A stretch of 64,000 bases of DNA from Tritrichomonas musculus (taxonomy: Eukaryota; Parabasalia; Tritrichomonadida; Tritrichomonadidae). The DNA is taken from positions 2,852,001-2,916,000 of the forward strand of contig JAPFFF010000017.1 in assembly GCA_039105265.1 (NCBI GenBank). The letters run 5' to 3'. Below, piece after piece: positions 54,855 through 64,000 of the stretch. The position numbers and the translations under genes were made by a program. The notes below the pieces were generated by a model, which did no database searches, was not told where the DNA came from, and worked only from the letters and a program-made list of their open reading frames with translations. Positions within the stretch are counted from its first letter, which is position 1. The number at the start of each line of letters is the position of its first letter.

Positions 54855-57257
54855 ATGTTCAGCATAGAACAGAGTGGATTTTCTATAAAAGGGGCCACTA
54901 TCGACGAGCTATTGATTGAATATATTAAGAAGTATGCATGCATGTGTCATAATGGGTCCAATGGCTCAAATATAACTGGTTCCAACCAGGAGCAAATCAA
55001 GGAACTCATTACGAGTACAGTTGGTGAGCAACTCGAAAAATATGCCTTAGCCAAGGACCTTGAGTCATACGCTTTGCAAACCCAGCTATTCGACTATGTG
55101 AAAACCGAGGATTTCAATACGGAGATGCTGAAGTACGCATCTAGTGAAGATGTAGATGGTGCCATTGGGGAATTACGTGATTACATCGCCAAAAACTGTG
55201 CGCTATCTACTGAAATACCTGAGGTCCCTGAGAACATCGTTACGAGTGATTCATTGAGTACTGCTTTGGAACCGTATGCTAAGACCCAGGACTTAAGTGA
55301 GTATGCTAAGACCCAGGACTTACCAGATATGACCGAGTACGCGAAGCTTGCAAACTTAAGTGAGTATGCTCTCAAAGCGGATATCCCAGAACCAGTTGAC
55401 TTGACACCATATTATACTAGTGGTCAGGCCGATGAGAAGTTCGTCGATGAAGATGAGCTCGCATATGAATTAGATAAGTATGAGACCAAGGATGTGGCTA
55501 ATGGGAAGTATGCGAAGCTTGCGAACTTAAGTGAGTACGCTCTCAAAACGGATATCCCTGAGGTACCCACAGTTCTCAAAAATAGTGAGTTGCAATTGAA
55601 TCCAAATGAAGAACCAGCAGAAGAAGTTCAACAGAAATTGATGAACGATGATACACCACTATCAGCACAAGCATCATATATATTATCATCCATGGCAGTA
55701 ACTAAAACATTGGATTTTATTAATCTTGATGAGTACGCAAAGCTTGCGAACTTAGGTGAGTATGCGAAGACCCAAGACTTGCCAGATATGACCAAGTATG
55801 CACTCTCAACAGATATACCAACAGATTTGGTTAATGGATCTACACTGAGTACTGCTTTGGAACCATTTGCTAAAACCCAGGACTTACCAGATATGACCGA
55901 GTACGCGAAGCTTGCGAACTTAAGTGAGTATGCTCTCAAAACAGATATACCAAAAGAGTATTTCACTGATATCGGTGGAGAGGTTTATATCAAAGACCCA
56001 AACAACATCCTGACATTGGGTGGAGCAAATCAGACAAGTAGTGATGCACCTCTCATGGTCATGAAACCAAATCATTCTCGAAATAGGAGAATATTTAGCA
56101 TTGGCAATCAACTGGATAGTTCGAAGGAGCGATGGTTAGATTTTGATATTGATGCAAACAGTGATACAGCGACCATCAAATACAATGAAATAACTGCATT
56201 GGAGATTACTCGATCAAAAGTTTGTGTTATGAATGCATGTGACGTAGACGGTAATGCCTATGCAAAAACCCAGGACTTACCAGATATGACCAAGTATGCA
56301 CTCACAACAGATATCCCAGCACCAGTTGACTTGACACCATATTATACCAGTGCCCAGGCTGATGAGAAGTATGCATTGAAGTCGAGTGCTGTTACAGATG
56401 AGCAGCTAATAAAAAGGTGTGCCATTGATTGCAGTCCAATTGAGGAGGGGTCCTCGGAAATATCAATTCGTTATCTAAAACTTGTAGATAATGTGATTAA
56501 ACTGGAATACATAGTAAGTGAATATGCACTATGTTGTGAAATAAGGGTGTTATTCCGTGATACAGATGGAAATCCCCATAACATAGTAATAGTATTACAT
56601 CAGAGGACTGTGTATTTCGACAATTTCAAATTCCCACTATATTATGAAGGCACTGTTGATATAACATCAAGGTCCACTTACATATAGCTTCCCAATAGGT
56701 GGATATCCCTGGACAACTACTCAGGAATTATTAAATGCTAGACAACTATATTCAAGACAAATCATGTCCCGAGGGTATTTAGCAACATTCAAGGCTGCTA
56801 TTTACGGTGCACATCCAACACAACCATCACCCACTACTCCCCAATCGAGTCATCGGTTAACACCATCACCGATTTCGTCATTGGAGCTCCAGTATATATG
56901 ACCGGTAAGGTATATCATCGTGAGGATTCGAAATGGGTCCCTAGCACTGAAGCTGACACCACTGATTGCATATGTAGTGTGAAGACCACTGGTACCTGGA
57001 AGGAGTATGTTGGTATATGCGTGAGAATCGATGAAGCCAATGGTTGTATCACATTCGCCACTCATGGGGATTACATGGTTAAGGTTGAGGACTCCTCATG
57101 CTATTCCATTGGGGATGAGGTATTCATTGATAACGCTGATAATAAACTGAAGATACTCACTGGTGAGACTGCGATAACCTCAAAAATAAATCGTATGACC
57201 GTGGGTATCATAACTGGTATCATCAACGGATCCACATTAGCTGTATTCAAATCATAA
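54855..57257 (+). pseudogene. Fibre-like gene of Polinton D (broken)
   Basis: N-terminal MFSIEQSGFSIKGATIDELL tag, a shaft with many tandem units (PDMTEYAKLANLSEYALKTD and variants), the DEKFVDEDELAYELDKY unit, the distal AIDCSPIEE block and the head (HGDYMVKVEDSSCYSIGDEV). The region is not one open frame; about one or two breaks. One shaft block (about 55590-55720) is almost the same as in B and has B-like, more AT-rich codons, suggesting recombination between copies. Its 3' end is only 33 bp from the convergent pPolB gene. Confidence 0.82.
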
Positions 57258-57290
57258 TGTAGGTCGCAGCAATTTTGCTGTCACCCAAAT

Positions 57291-60200
57291 TTAGAGCATA
57301 ATATAGTCCCCTGATGTGAGTCCATGGATGAATGGGGCACAGGATTGGTTCTCGAGGACAATCATTTTGGTGTGAGTCCCGGTGAGAGCATTCTTGTTTA
57401 CCGTGATCTTGGACATCGTCATCTCACTGATTTTGCTCTGGATTTTGGTATTGCGCATCAATTGCAGATTGATATTTTTGCCAACCTTCACACCACCATT
57501 GTCGATGATGTCCTTGTAATCATCACTTGTAATATGGTTTTTCTTGAGGGAGACCCCCTTGAGTTTGAGTGCCTTGGTTATAGAGCCACTATTAAATATG
57601 GTGTAGCACTTGGGGGCTAACGCAATCATATTCTCACCATATTTCTCAATGCAGAGACCCAGTATTTTCTTCTCATCAGCGATTGTATTTATATTGGGAT
57701 TCGGCATGAACTTATATATGTTCTCATCATAGAATGCTCTATTCTTGATGATGTATTTGAACTCTTGATTGGAACCCTTGGATTCATCACCAGCAACCGC
57801 AAAATATGCACTATCGGTGTCTCCCTCTATGAAATGGAATCGCTCCACATCAAGGCACTTGTACATGAACTCGTATATGAATGTGAGATACCAGAATTTG
57901 GCATTATCTAGTGTCCAGAATGACTCCTGAAGGCAAGTCGTACATTTGAAGCTCTTTGGGTTCATTTGGAGTAGGTAGTTGTCATCACTCAATTTGATCC
58001 CACTAACATAGTTATCGTAGATGATATTCTGGAAGGTCTTATCACGTGAACATATTTTTATTTTAGAGAACTTCTCAGTGTTCATCCCATCGTATCCATA
58101 TGAACCATTCATGCTAATCTTGTAGAACTTTTCATTGCCGGATACAGCTCCAGAAATGATATCCTGACGACGTTTCATGAACTCACTAACAAATGGGTTG
58201 AAACCACGATGAGCTTCATATTTAGTGAGACTTTTGATATCTTCGATGACAAGCCCATGGTCGAGTAGGAACCAGAGATAATAATTTGAGAATGTTTGAT
58301 AGGTACCCATCGTATCGACACACATAGTTAGCTTTCGTTCAGTTTTATCAGCGGATGGGAGTTTGTTGTGAGTCATGTAGTTGTGCATGTATGAACCAAT
58401 GGTTGTTTCATCGTTCGTGATATCAAAATTGCGAAATACTGGTGGGAAATTGATGAAGTTATTGATTTTAGATACTGGGCATTTCAATATGACCTCCGCT
58501 TTGAACAAATATTTAGGATGCTTTCGTAAATTCCGGCTGTTGATGATATGCATACATGAGTTATAGGTTTTCATATTTTTGGTACCATTGTTATAAACAT
58601 CGAATCTCTCCAACATGGAACCTGGCATATACATAACCCCTCCGTGATATGGATTGAAATCATGTTTGGTTGAACTGAATGCTGATGGGTATAAGCTATT
58701 GAAATCAACTCCAACAATGTGAGTCATAGTGTGAGGGGTATCATATGAGATTACCTTGTGGTCAACGGCGTTGTATCTAAAACGATTTATATTAGTGTGG
58801 CCCTTGATGTTGACACGGTGCATAACATTGGATAGACCTCCAGTGATGTTGTTCCGTAAGCTATAATATTCCTGTTCATCATTGATGAGTGTTGGGAGAT
58901 GCATCATCTTGCAATATTTCTTCAGTTGAATTCGTAGTTTGGTTATATTGGGGTCATCACGACTGCGAAGTTTGTTGCATTCTGCACAAGCGAGTTTACA
59001 GTTGCTGAGTTCGTGACCGATATCGTTATTGATTCTATCGAGGGTAGGCTTATTGGTCCACGTGAAGTGCTCACCACAGAGATGACACTTGCCAGTATCA
59101 GGATTGTTGTACATTTTCATGAATTCATCAAACTGCTCCTCGCAAACACATTTATCGAGGTTCCTGGGAGAGTCCTTATGAGATTGATTATATTTGACAT
59201 CCTGATTATAGTAGTTCTCACATTTGAATCTCCACCACTTGAGATTTGGTTTGAAAGTATTCGATGGGTTTTGTATAGAGTATTCAGTATTGGGATCAAA
59301 TTCCTTATACGCAAGTGCATACTTGATACAAGATGCATTCTTACTCAACGAGAGATTCGATATGAGGTCAACGTTGTACTGAGCATTGAGGACTATCAAG
59401 TTATCAATGGGTTTAATCATCATCTCAACATCATTATCATTGTATGCCAACAGGTAATCCCATCGGGTTTTATAATTTTTGGCATCCTCGAGATATAGTT
59501 TGTAATCATCTGGTGTCAATGGATTCTTTTGGTTGAGGTAGCTGTAGAATGCTTCATATTCAAAGGGCTCCGTTTGTGAGAGAACCTCATTGTAATTCTC
59601 AGTATTGATAGCTTCATAAGGAAACACTCCTTTACTGCTATTCTCGAGTCCACCAAAATCTACACCAAATTGTCGTAATGTACCTCCGGCAACGAATGAT
59701 TGTGCATCGATGAATCTCAACTTGGTGTCATATTTTGAGGATTTCAATATGAACTGCTTCAATGATGATGTGGTACCGATGATACTGTTGGACTCGACAC
59801 TCCACGAACAGTAATTGAGATACTGCTTGAATAGGTTACTATCGAATCTACTCGAATTGAACCCAAATACGGTAATCACATTCAGGTTTCTGTCGATTTT
59901 ATTGAGAGTATCAATCGATTCATTAATAAAGGTTTTCATATATTGAACCTTATCGTGATACACCTGTTGAGATTGCTCAAACAACCACTCAATCCACTCA
60001 GTGATGAACTCAGTTGAATCTCTTAATGAGAAGTGTCGTGTGTTGCAACCAGATTGTGATTTGACACATGATGATACGCTAAGTGGAATCAATCGAGAGT
60101 TGATAGTTGTTGATGAACCAATAGATGTATTCACAGGTTGTTCAACAGTTTCGAAATCATAAGTGATGTAATATATGTTGGGTTTCCATTCGAGACCATA

Positions 60201-61889
60201 TGCTAAACAATATTCATACACCGGATTGTTGAGTATATGTGGACAATATGGAAGTGGCTCACGATTAGGTATAAATTGTTTTCGAAATACTCCAGTACAG
60301 TTATCAACATGATTCTTGAAGCGATTCATATTGTGATGACCGTAATGTGCATATGAGCCACACTTTGGGCAGATATGGATGTTGGTCAACTTCTCAGCAT
60401 CCTTGATATACATTATGTGAATGATTCGATTTTGAGTGAACAGCAATGCAGATTTCCTAAATGAATTGTCACGATTATATTTCCATTGGTCCTGAAGGTT
60501 ATACACCTTGAGTTCTGCATTGTACTCATAGATGTCAACATTCAAATGATGCTTTTCAGCAGATGCCTTCATGGCTTCAATTGATGTACCCGGATAGTTG
60601 TTCAGGAAGTTGATTGCAGCTTGAGATGGCTTAGTTGAATACACTATATTGTGTTCCCCGCACAGAAGTTTCCTAGCTGCTTGTGTACGATGCTTAGTAT
60701 AACAATGATATTTGGGGTTAACTAGATGATCATCGAGACATGCAGCAAGAAATCGATACCAACATAGATTGTCATCGACGTTGTCTGTGATAATGAATTT
60801 ATTATTTTTGATTTCAGGAGGTAAATCCTTGATGGGACCACTAACCTTGACCATTCGAGATACTGTGAATGAAACTGTGCCTACGAGAATCAACTTGGTG
60901 CTCGATGTTGAGGTTTCATATGAGTGCAGTACTGATTCAATATAGTACTTCACGATATCAAGTGATTGCTCATCACGAACCACAATTGGGGTAGCAGATT
61001 TATAGTTATTCCAAGTGATTTCCCTAGCTGTATATTGGAATGTGTCAGTCTCAGCACTGGATGACTCAAATACACCCGAGAGTTGGAAATATATTTTGAA
61101 TGGTTTCACCTCACGTTCATAAACTTGTTGCAAGCCATCATATATACTGTTCAATGAGGATATCGAGTTGAAGTAGTATATGTATATAGGCTCGAAGGTA
61201 TCAATATCCGTGTTTTCATTGTAATCATTATCAGCATATTTGGCATATTTTTGCCAAGCCTCTACAGCCTTATCGTAGTCCTCAGGTAAGTTCACCATGA
61301 GGAAATCATTGTGTTTCGATTTGAATTCATGACCGAACTCGCCAAGGTACTCGAATATTTCATTATTTTCAGGATCTTTGGGGATACCATCAATATCAGT
61401 ATTGTCATCAATAATATTTGCTAGTTTTGTAATTTTAGACCTATCTTGGAATATATCTTGTATTTCAGCTCTATCGAGATATTCGGGATAATATTTGTTG
61501 AAATATGAATATACTTTACGTTCATCATCTAATTGCTGTTGGAACTTATCTTGGGTATTCATATGTTGAAGTACATCAATGGGTTCATTAATTTTGTAAT
61601 CAGCTCTATTGAATTTATTGAAGTAATCATTATCATCTGCAAGGCGTTCAGCCCTCAGTTGTCCAAAGAATGTATCAAAATGAGATTCCTGGAGTATACC
61701 ATTGGGATTGAAACCTGTGCGAGCTACAAATGAGTTATAATTTAGGTACTTCGTGAGTTTGCTCAGTTGAGCAACAAATGTAGTGTTGGTTGGGATGTTA
61801 CCACCGAACTCATTGTTGATGATATTGATATAATTTTTGATAGTCCATGAAGGAATTGCACCAAAATTCTTATTCGAGATACAACTCAT
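57291..61889 (-). CDS. pPolB: Protein-primed family B DNA polymerase of Polinton D, with embedded HNH-type domain
   Basis: A 1532-residue polymerase; the start was set at MSCISNKNFGAIPSW, which follows a TATTTTTACG leader and gives a length matching E and B. Cys/His N-terminal domain (DDNLCWYRFLAACL, IIHIMYI), knuckle CPKCGSYAHYGHHNMNRF, exonuclease YDFETVEQ (about 578), FNSSRFDSN and YNDNDVEMM, HNH-type CHLCGEHF...LDRINN...LACAECN (about 930-985), DFNSLYPSA (about 1063), KISMNGSYG and GDTDSAYF (about 1358). No micro-hairpin inserts. The frame is open. Confidence 0.95.
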   Translation of the reverse strand: MSCISNKNFGAIPSWTIKNYINIINNEFGGNIPTNTTFVAQLSKLTKYLNYNSFVARTGFNPNGILQESHFDTFFGQLRAERLADDNDYFNKFNRADYKINEPIDVLQHMNTQDKFQQQLDDERKVYSYFNKYYPEYLDRAEIQDIFQDRSKITKLANIIDDNTDIDGIPKDPENNEIFEYLGEFGHEFKSKHNDFLMVNLPEDYDKAVEAWQKYAKYADNDYNENTDIDTFEPIYIYYFNSISSLNSIYDGLQQVYEREVKPFKIYFQLSGVFESSSAETDTFQYTAREITWNNYKSATPIVVRDEQSLDIVKYYIESVLHSYETSTSSTKLILVGTVSFTVSRMVKVSGPIKDLPPEIKNNKFIITDNVDDNLCWYRFLAACLDDHLVNPKYHCYTKHRTQAARKLLCGEHNIVYSTKPSQAAINFLNNYPGTSIEAMKASAEKHHLNVDIYEYNAELKVYNLQDQWKYNRDNSFRKSALLFTQNRIIHIMYIKDAEKLTNIHICPKCGSYAHYGHHNMNRFKNHVDNCTGVFRKQFIPNREPLPYCPHILNNPVYEYCLAYGLEWKPNIYYITYDFETVEQPVNTSIGSSTTINSRLIPLSVSSCVKSQSGCNTRHFSLRDSTEFITEWIEWLFEQSQQVYHDKVQYMKTFINESIDTLNKIDRNLNVITVFGFNSSRFDSNLFKQYLNYCSWSVESNSIIGTTSSLKQFILKSSKYDTKLRFIDAQSFVAGGTLRQFGVDFGGLENSSKGVFPYEAINTENYNEVLSQTEPFEYEAFYSYLNQKNPLTPDDYKLYLEDAKNYKTRWDYLLAYNDNDVEMMIKPIDNLIVLNAQYNVDLISNLSLSKNASCIKYALAYKEFDPNTEYSIQNPSNTFKPNLKWWRFKCENYYNQDVKYNQSHKDSPRNLDKCVCEEQFDEFMKMYNNPDTGKCHLCGEHFTWTNKPTLDRINNDIGHELSNCKLACAECNKLRSRDDPNITKLRIQLKKYCKMMHLPTLINDEQEYYSLRNNITGGLSNVMHRVNIKGHTNINRFRYNAVDHKVISYDTPHTMTHIVGVDFNSLYPSAFSSTKHDFNPYHGGVMYMPGSMLERFDVYNNGTKNMKTYNSCMHIINSRNLRKHPKYLFKAEVILKCPVSKINNFINFPPVFRNFDITNDETTIGSYMHNYMTHNKLPSADKTERKLTMCVDTMGTYQTFSNYYLWFLLDHGLVIEDIKSLTKYEAHRGFNPFVSEFMKRRQDIISGAVSGNEKFYKISMNGSYGYDGMNTEKFSKIKICSRDKTFQNIIYDNYVSGIKLSDDNYLLQMNPKSFKCTTCLQESFWTLDNAKFWYLTFIYEFMYKCLDVERFHFIEGDTDSAYFAVAGDESKGSNQEFKYIIKNRAFYDENIYKFMPNPNINTIADEKKILGLCIEKYGENMIALAPKCYTIFNSGSITKALKLKGVSLKKNHITSDDYKDIIDNGGVKVGKNINLQLMRNTKIQSKISEMTMSKITVNKNALTGTHTKMIVLENQSCAPFIHGLTSGDYIML

Positions 61890-61959
61890 TTGCCCAAACG
61901 TAAAAATATAAAATTGTAATCGGTAAAAATATTGATTAAACATTATTTTTGAATTTTGG

Positions 61960-62436
61960 CTAGAAATCGATTGTATCAATCTCAACTTCGGGGGTTAGAG
62001 TCGTTTCACTAGGAGGAACATTTATAGTCATATGGGTGTTGAGTAGTTTTTGGGTCATATACATGGAGATACTTAAATTTAGGTTATCGAATATTAGTTT
62101 ACGCAATAGGGATATACGTTTATGAGGTTCCACGTTGGATACTGCATCGATTACATCCTTTGATGAGACATATTGGATCAATCGGTCGTGATCCTTAATA
62201 TCCAAAAACTTGCTTCGATTGAATATATGGGTTCGATTTAAGCGAGAATGGGGATGTTCAATAGATGATGTCTCAGGAGGTGAGTCACTTCGAACGAAAT
62301 TCTTAGGCTGTACCGTTGTGCTTGGATTAGGAGATGGCTGTTTATGGTTCATACGTTTAATCAAATGCTTGACATCTTGGCACAAATCGGTGATACCATT
62401 TAAAATTTTTAATAGTATATCAGTGTCAATTTCCAT
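61960..62436 (-). CDS. Small helical protein beside pPolB, Polinton D (158 aa)
   Basis: N-terminal helix MEIDTDILLKILNGITDLCQ, Pro/Ser-rich linker, IFNRSKFLDIKDHDRLIQYV and LLRKLIFDNLNLSISMYMTQ, matching the SKFL and NLN-S-YM blocks of B and E. Acidic C-terminal end. It lies upstream of pPolB on the same strand and is the last gene before the right TIR. Confidence 0.75.
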   Translation of the reverse strand: MEIDTDILLKILNGITDLCQDVKHLIKRMNHKQPSPNPSTTVQPKNFVRSDSPPETSSIEHPHSRLNRTHIFNRSKFLDIKDHDRLIQYVSSKDVIDAVSNVEPHKRISLLRKLIFDNLNLSISMYMTQKLLNTHMTINVPPSETTLTPEVEIDTIDF

Positions 62437-62507
62437 TTATACAAAATAAAATATTATTTTAACAAATTTAGGTTGCTGGTGGAATGTGATTGGTAGTAAG
62501 AGAGGTC

Positions 62508-62578
62508 CTTTAGTATGACCTTCAGTACAACCTTCAGTACAACCTTTAGGATAACCTTTAGTATGACCTTTCGTAGTA
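62508..62578. repeat. 12-bp tandem repeat array inside Polinton D
   Basis: About five to six units of the form CTTTAGTATGAC / CTTCAGTACAAC. It lies in the gene-free stretch 62437-62588 just inside the right TIR, with no counterpart at the left end. Confidence 0.75.
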
Positions 62579-62588
62579 AGTACCCCTA

Positions 62589-62925
62589 GCCTTCTAAACT
62601 AGGGCAATAGTGGCGGTCATAAGTGAACATCTATATAGTCCCATGATGCTGACCACTTATTCCTAGTTATGAGTATCAGTTAGTATCACGATTAGTGTCA
62701 ATTCAAAAATAGTTAGATGGCCTTCTAAATTAGGGCAGTAATGGCGGTCATAAGTGGTCATAAGTGAACATCAATGTGACCCCATGATGCTGATCAATTA
62801 TTCCTAGTTATGAGTATCAGTTAGTGTCAATTCAAAAATAGTTAGATGGCCTTCTAAATTAGGGCAGTAATGGCGGTCATAAGTGAATTTCTATCTGGTT
62901 GTCATCCGGAACACTCATCACTACT
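62589..62925 (-). repeat. Right TIR of Polinton D, 337 bp
   Basis: Reverse complement of 43673-44009 with a few differences. Ends CATCACTACT at 62925, directly against fibre-like coding sequence of E. Confidence 0.93.
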
Positions 62926-64000
62926 GAGCTCCAATAACGAAATCATTAATAGAGTTCATTGATGACTCGATTGGGGAGTAGTGGGTGATGGTTGTGTTTG
63001 ATGTACCGTACATCACACTCCTATATATTGCTAAATAACCTCGGGACATGATTTGTCTTGAATATATTTGTTTAGCATCTAATAATTCCTGAGTAACTGT
63101 CCAGGGATATTCACCTATTGGGAAATTATATGTCAGGGGTCTTCCTGATGATATATCAACAGTGTCTTCATAATATAGTGGGAATTTGAAATTATCGAAA
63201 TACACAGTTCTTTGATGTAATACAAGAACAATGTTGTGAGGATTTCCAGTTGTATCATGAAATAATATTCTTATTTCCAAACATAGCGCATAATCACCTA
63301 CTATATATTCCAGTTTAATCACATTACCTTCAAGTTTTAGATAATGAATTGATATTTCACCACCCTCTGTAATCGGTCCGCAATCAATAGCACATTTTTT
63401 TATTAGTTGTTCTTCTGTTATGACATTCGACTTCAATGCAAAATTATCATTCACATATTTCACAGATGAAATCATATTATCGTTCACAGGTTGGTTGCTG
63501 ATTAATGTGATAGATGCATCATAAATATTAGACAATGTATCATCCGCGGCTCTCAATGAAACAATATGGGTATTATAATTAATGTTTATTAATTCATTGC
63601 TGGTTGATTTGTAAATCATATTCAAACTTTTATATAAACTGTATTCGTATTCAACTTCTTCATATGATGCATCATCAGCATTTCGTTTGAATTTGACGAT
63701 AATATTTTTGGTTGTGAATACTCTTCTTATATCATCATCAGGAACTACACAACCACTTTCATTCTGTGTACATTGAATTGTGATTTGTTCTGGATTTTCA
63801 TCAACAACATTTGCAGTTTTAATAAATGGTGATTCGATTTGTGCTTTAATGACGTTGATTAACCATTGAGTATTGCCACTTGAATTACACAACATAAATT
63901 CGCCACGGTCATACCATACAATAGATAATCCATTATCTAACATCATTCTATACCCTCTCATATATTTTTCATAAGGCTTGAATATCAAATCAAAATGTTG
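62926..64000. mobile_element. Polinton E, right part (runs off window)
   Basis: This is fibre-like coding sequence on the minus strand directly abutting the right terminus of D. It is the upstream side of the gene whose downstream side lies at 43442-43672, so both belong to the element that received D. No terminus of E is reached before the window ends. Confidence 0.75.
62926..64000 (-). pseudogene. Fibre-like gene of Polinton E, shaft-side piece (runs off window)
   Basis: Contains SPFIKTANVVDENPEQITIQ, KNIIVKFKRNADDASYEEVE, the distal block VITEEQLIKKCAIDCGPITE and NTTITHYSPIESSMNSINDF. It is closely similar to the fibre-like gene of C. The gene is open to the window edge and is interrupted by the right terminus of Polinton D. 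Confidence 0.85.

Larger units (their letters stand above)
43673..62925. mobile_element. Polinton D, full length with 337-bp TIRs
   Basis: A 19.3-kb Polinton has nearly identical 337-bp terminal inverted repeats starting AGTAGTGATGAG. It contains one copy of each core gene (ATPase, capsid, integrase, fibre-like, pPolB) and no HNH/354-type accessory pair. Its genes use visibly more G/C-ending codons than those of B, C and E. It is nested in the fibre-like gene of E. It looks nearly whole: only the fibre-like gene is clearly broken. The flanking hexamers (GTCCTC left, GAGCTC right) do not match, so the insertion junction is not a clean duplication. Confidence 0.93.

Noticed and set aside
59013-59498. 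161-residue ORF antisense to pPolB of D
   Set aside because: Shadow of a strongly conserved coding region; no leader and no equivalent opposite the other two polymerases.
61890-61985. Upstream Met for pPolB of D
   Set aside because: The extra residues have no match in B or E and overlap the probable leader of the gene.
62508-62578. CRISPR-like array
   Set aside because: Contiguous 12-bp units without spacers in a eukaryotic transposon; a simple minisatellite.

Overview
The window is AT-rich and holds no recognisable host gene. It is a nest of Polinton (Maverick) elements: large self-synthesising DNA transposons related to adeno-like viruses. They carry a retroviral-type integrase, a protein-primed family B DNA polymerase, an A32/FtsK-like packaging ATPase and a major capsid protein. 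The coding style, the very short gaps between genes and the density of Polintons fit a parabasalid genome, most likely Trichomonas vaginalis. That assignment is inferred from gene families, not from a database search.

Layout. Five copies, here called A to E, are inserted into one another. C is the oldest host copy (30631-38073 visible). A (1-8949 plus 30531-30630) sits in the fibre-like gene of C. B (8950-30530, 21.6 kb) sits about 100 bp from the right end of A, with perfect 118-bp terminal inverted repeats (TIRs) and a 6-bp target duplication TACCTG. E (38074-43672 plus 62926-64000) sits in the integrase of C. D (43673-62925, 19.3 kb, 337-bp TIRs) sits in the fibre-like gene of E. All four visible termini begin 5'-AGTAGT. 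B looks whole. D looks nearly whole, with a broken fibre-like gene. C and E are split by insertions and run out of the window or under other copies.

How the genes work together. Replication and integration: pPolB (which carries an embedded HNH-type domain and an N-terminal Cys/His domain), the integrase, and a small helical protein beside pPolB. Virion: the major capsid protein with a divergently transcribed small amphipathic protein, a small jelly-roll-like protein overlapping or abutting the integrase, a large 680-849 residue protein, and a repetitive fibre-like protein divergent from it across 14-21 bp. Packaging: the ATPase, followed by a 39-49 residue single-span membrane protein and a 185-206 residue protein. 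The genes travel as a few fixed cassettes whose order and orientation differ between A, B and D.

Most worth a second look: (1) an accessory pair, a NUMOD/HNH homing-type endonuclease plus a Cys/His-rich protein with a winged-helix-like tail, found in A and B at two different convergent gene junctions, bracketed each time by its own set of repeats and absent from the matching junctions of other copies; (2) an HNH-type domain inside all three pPolB copies; (3) tiny GC-rich hairpins, mostly with 3-nt loops, inserted in frame in some pPolB and large-protein genes but missing from sibling copies; (4) a fixed gene slot that holds an unrelated protein in each element.
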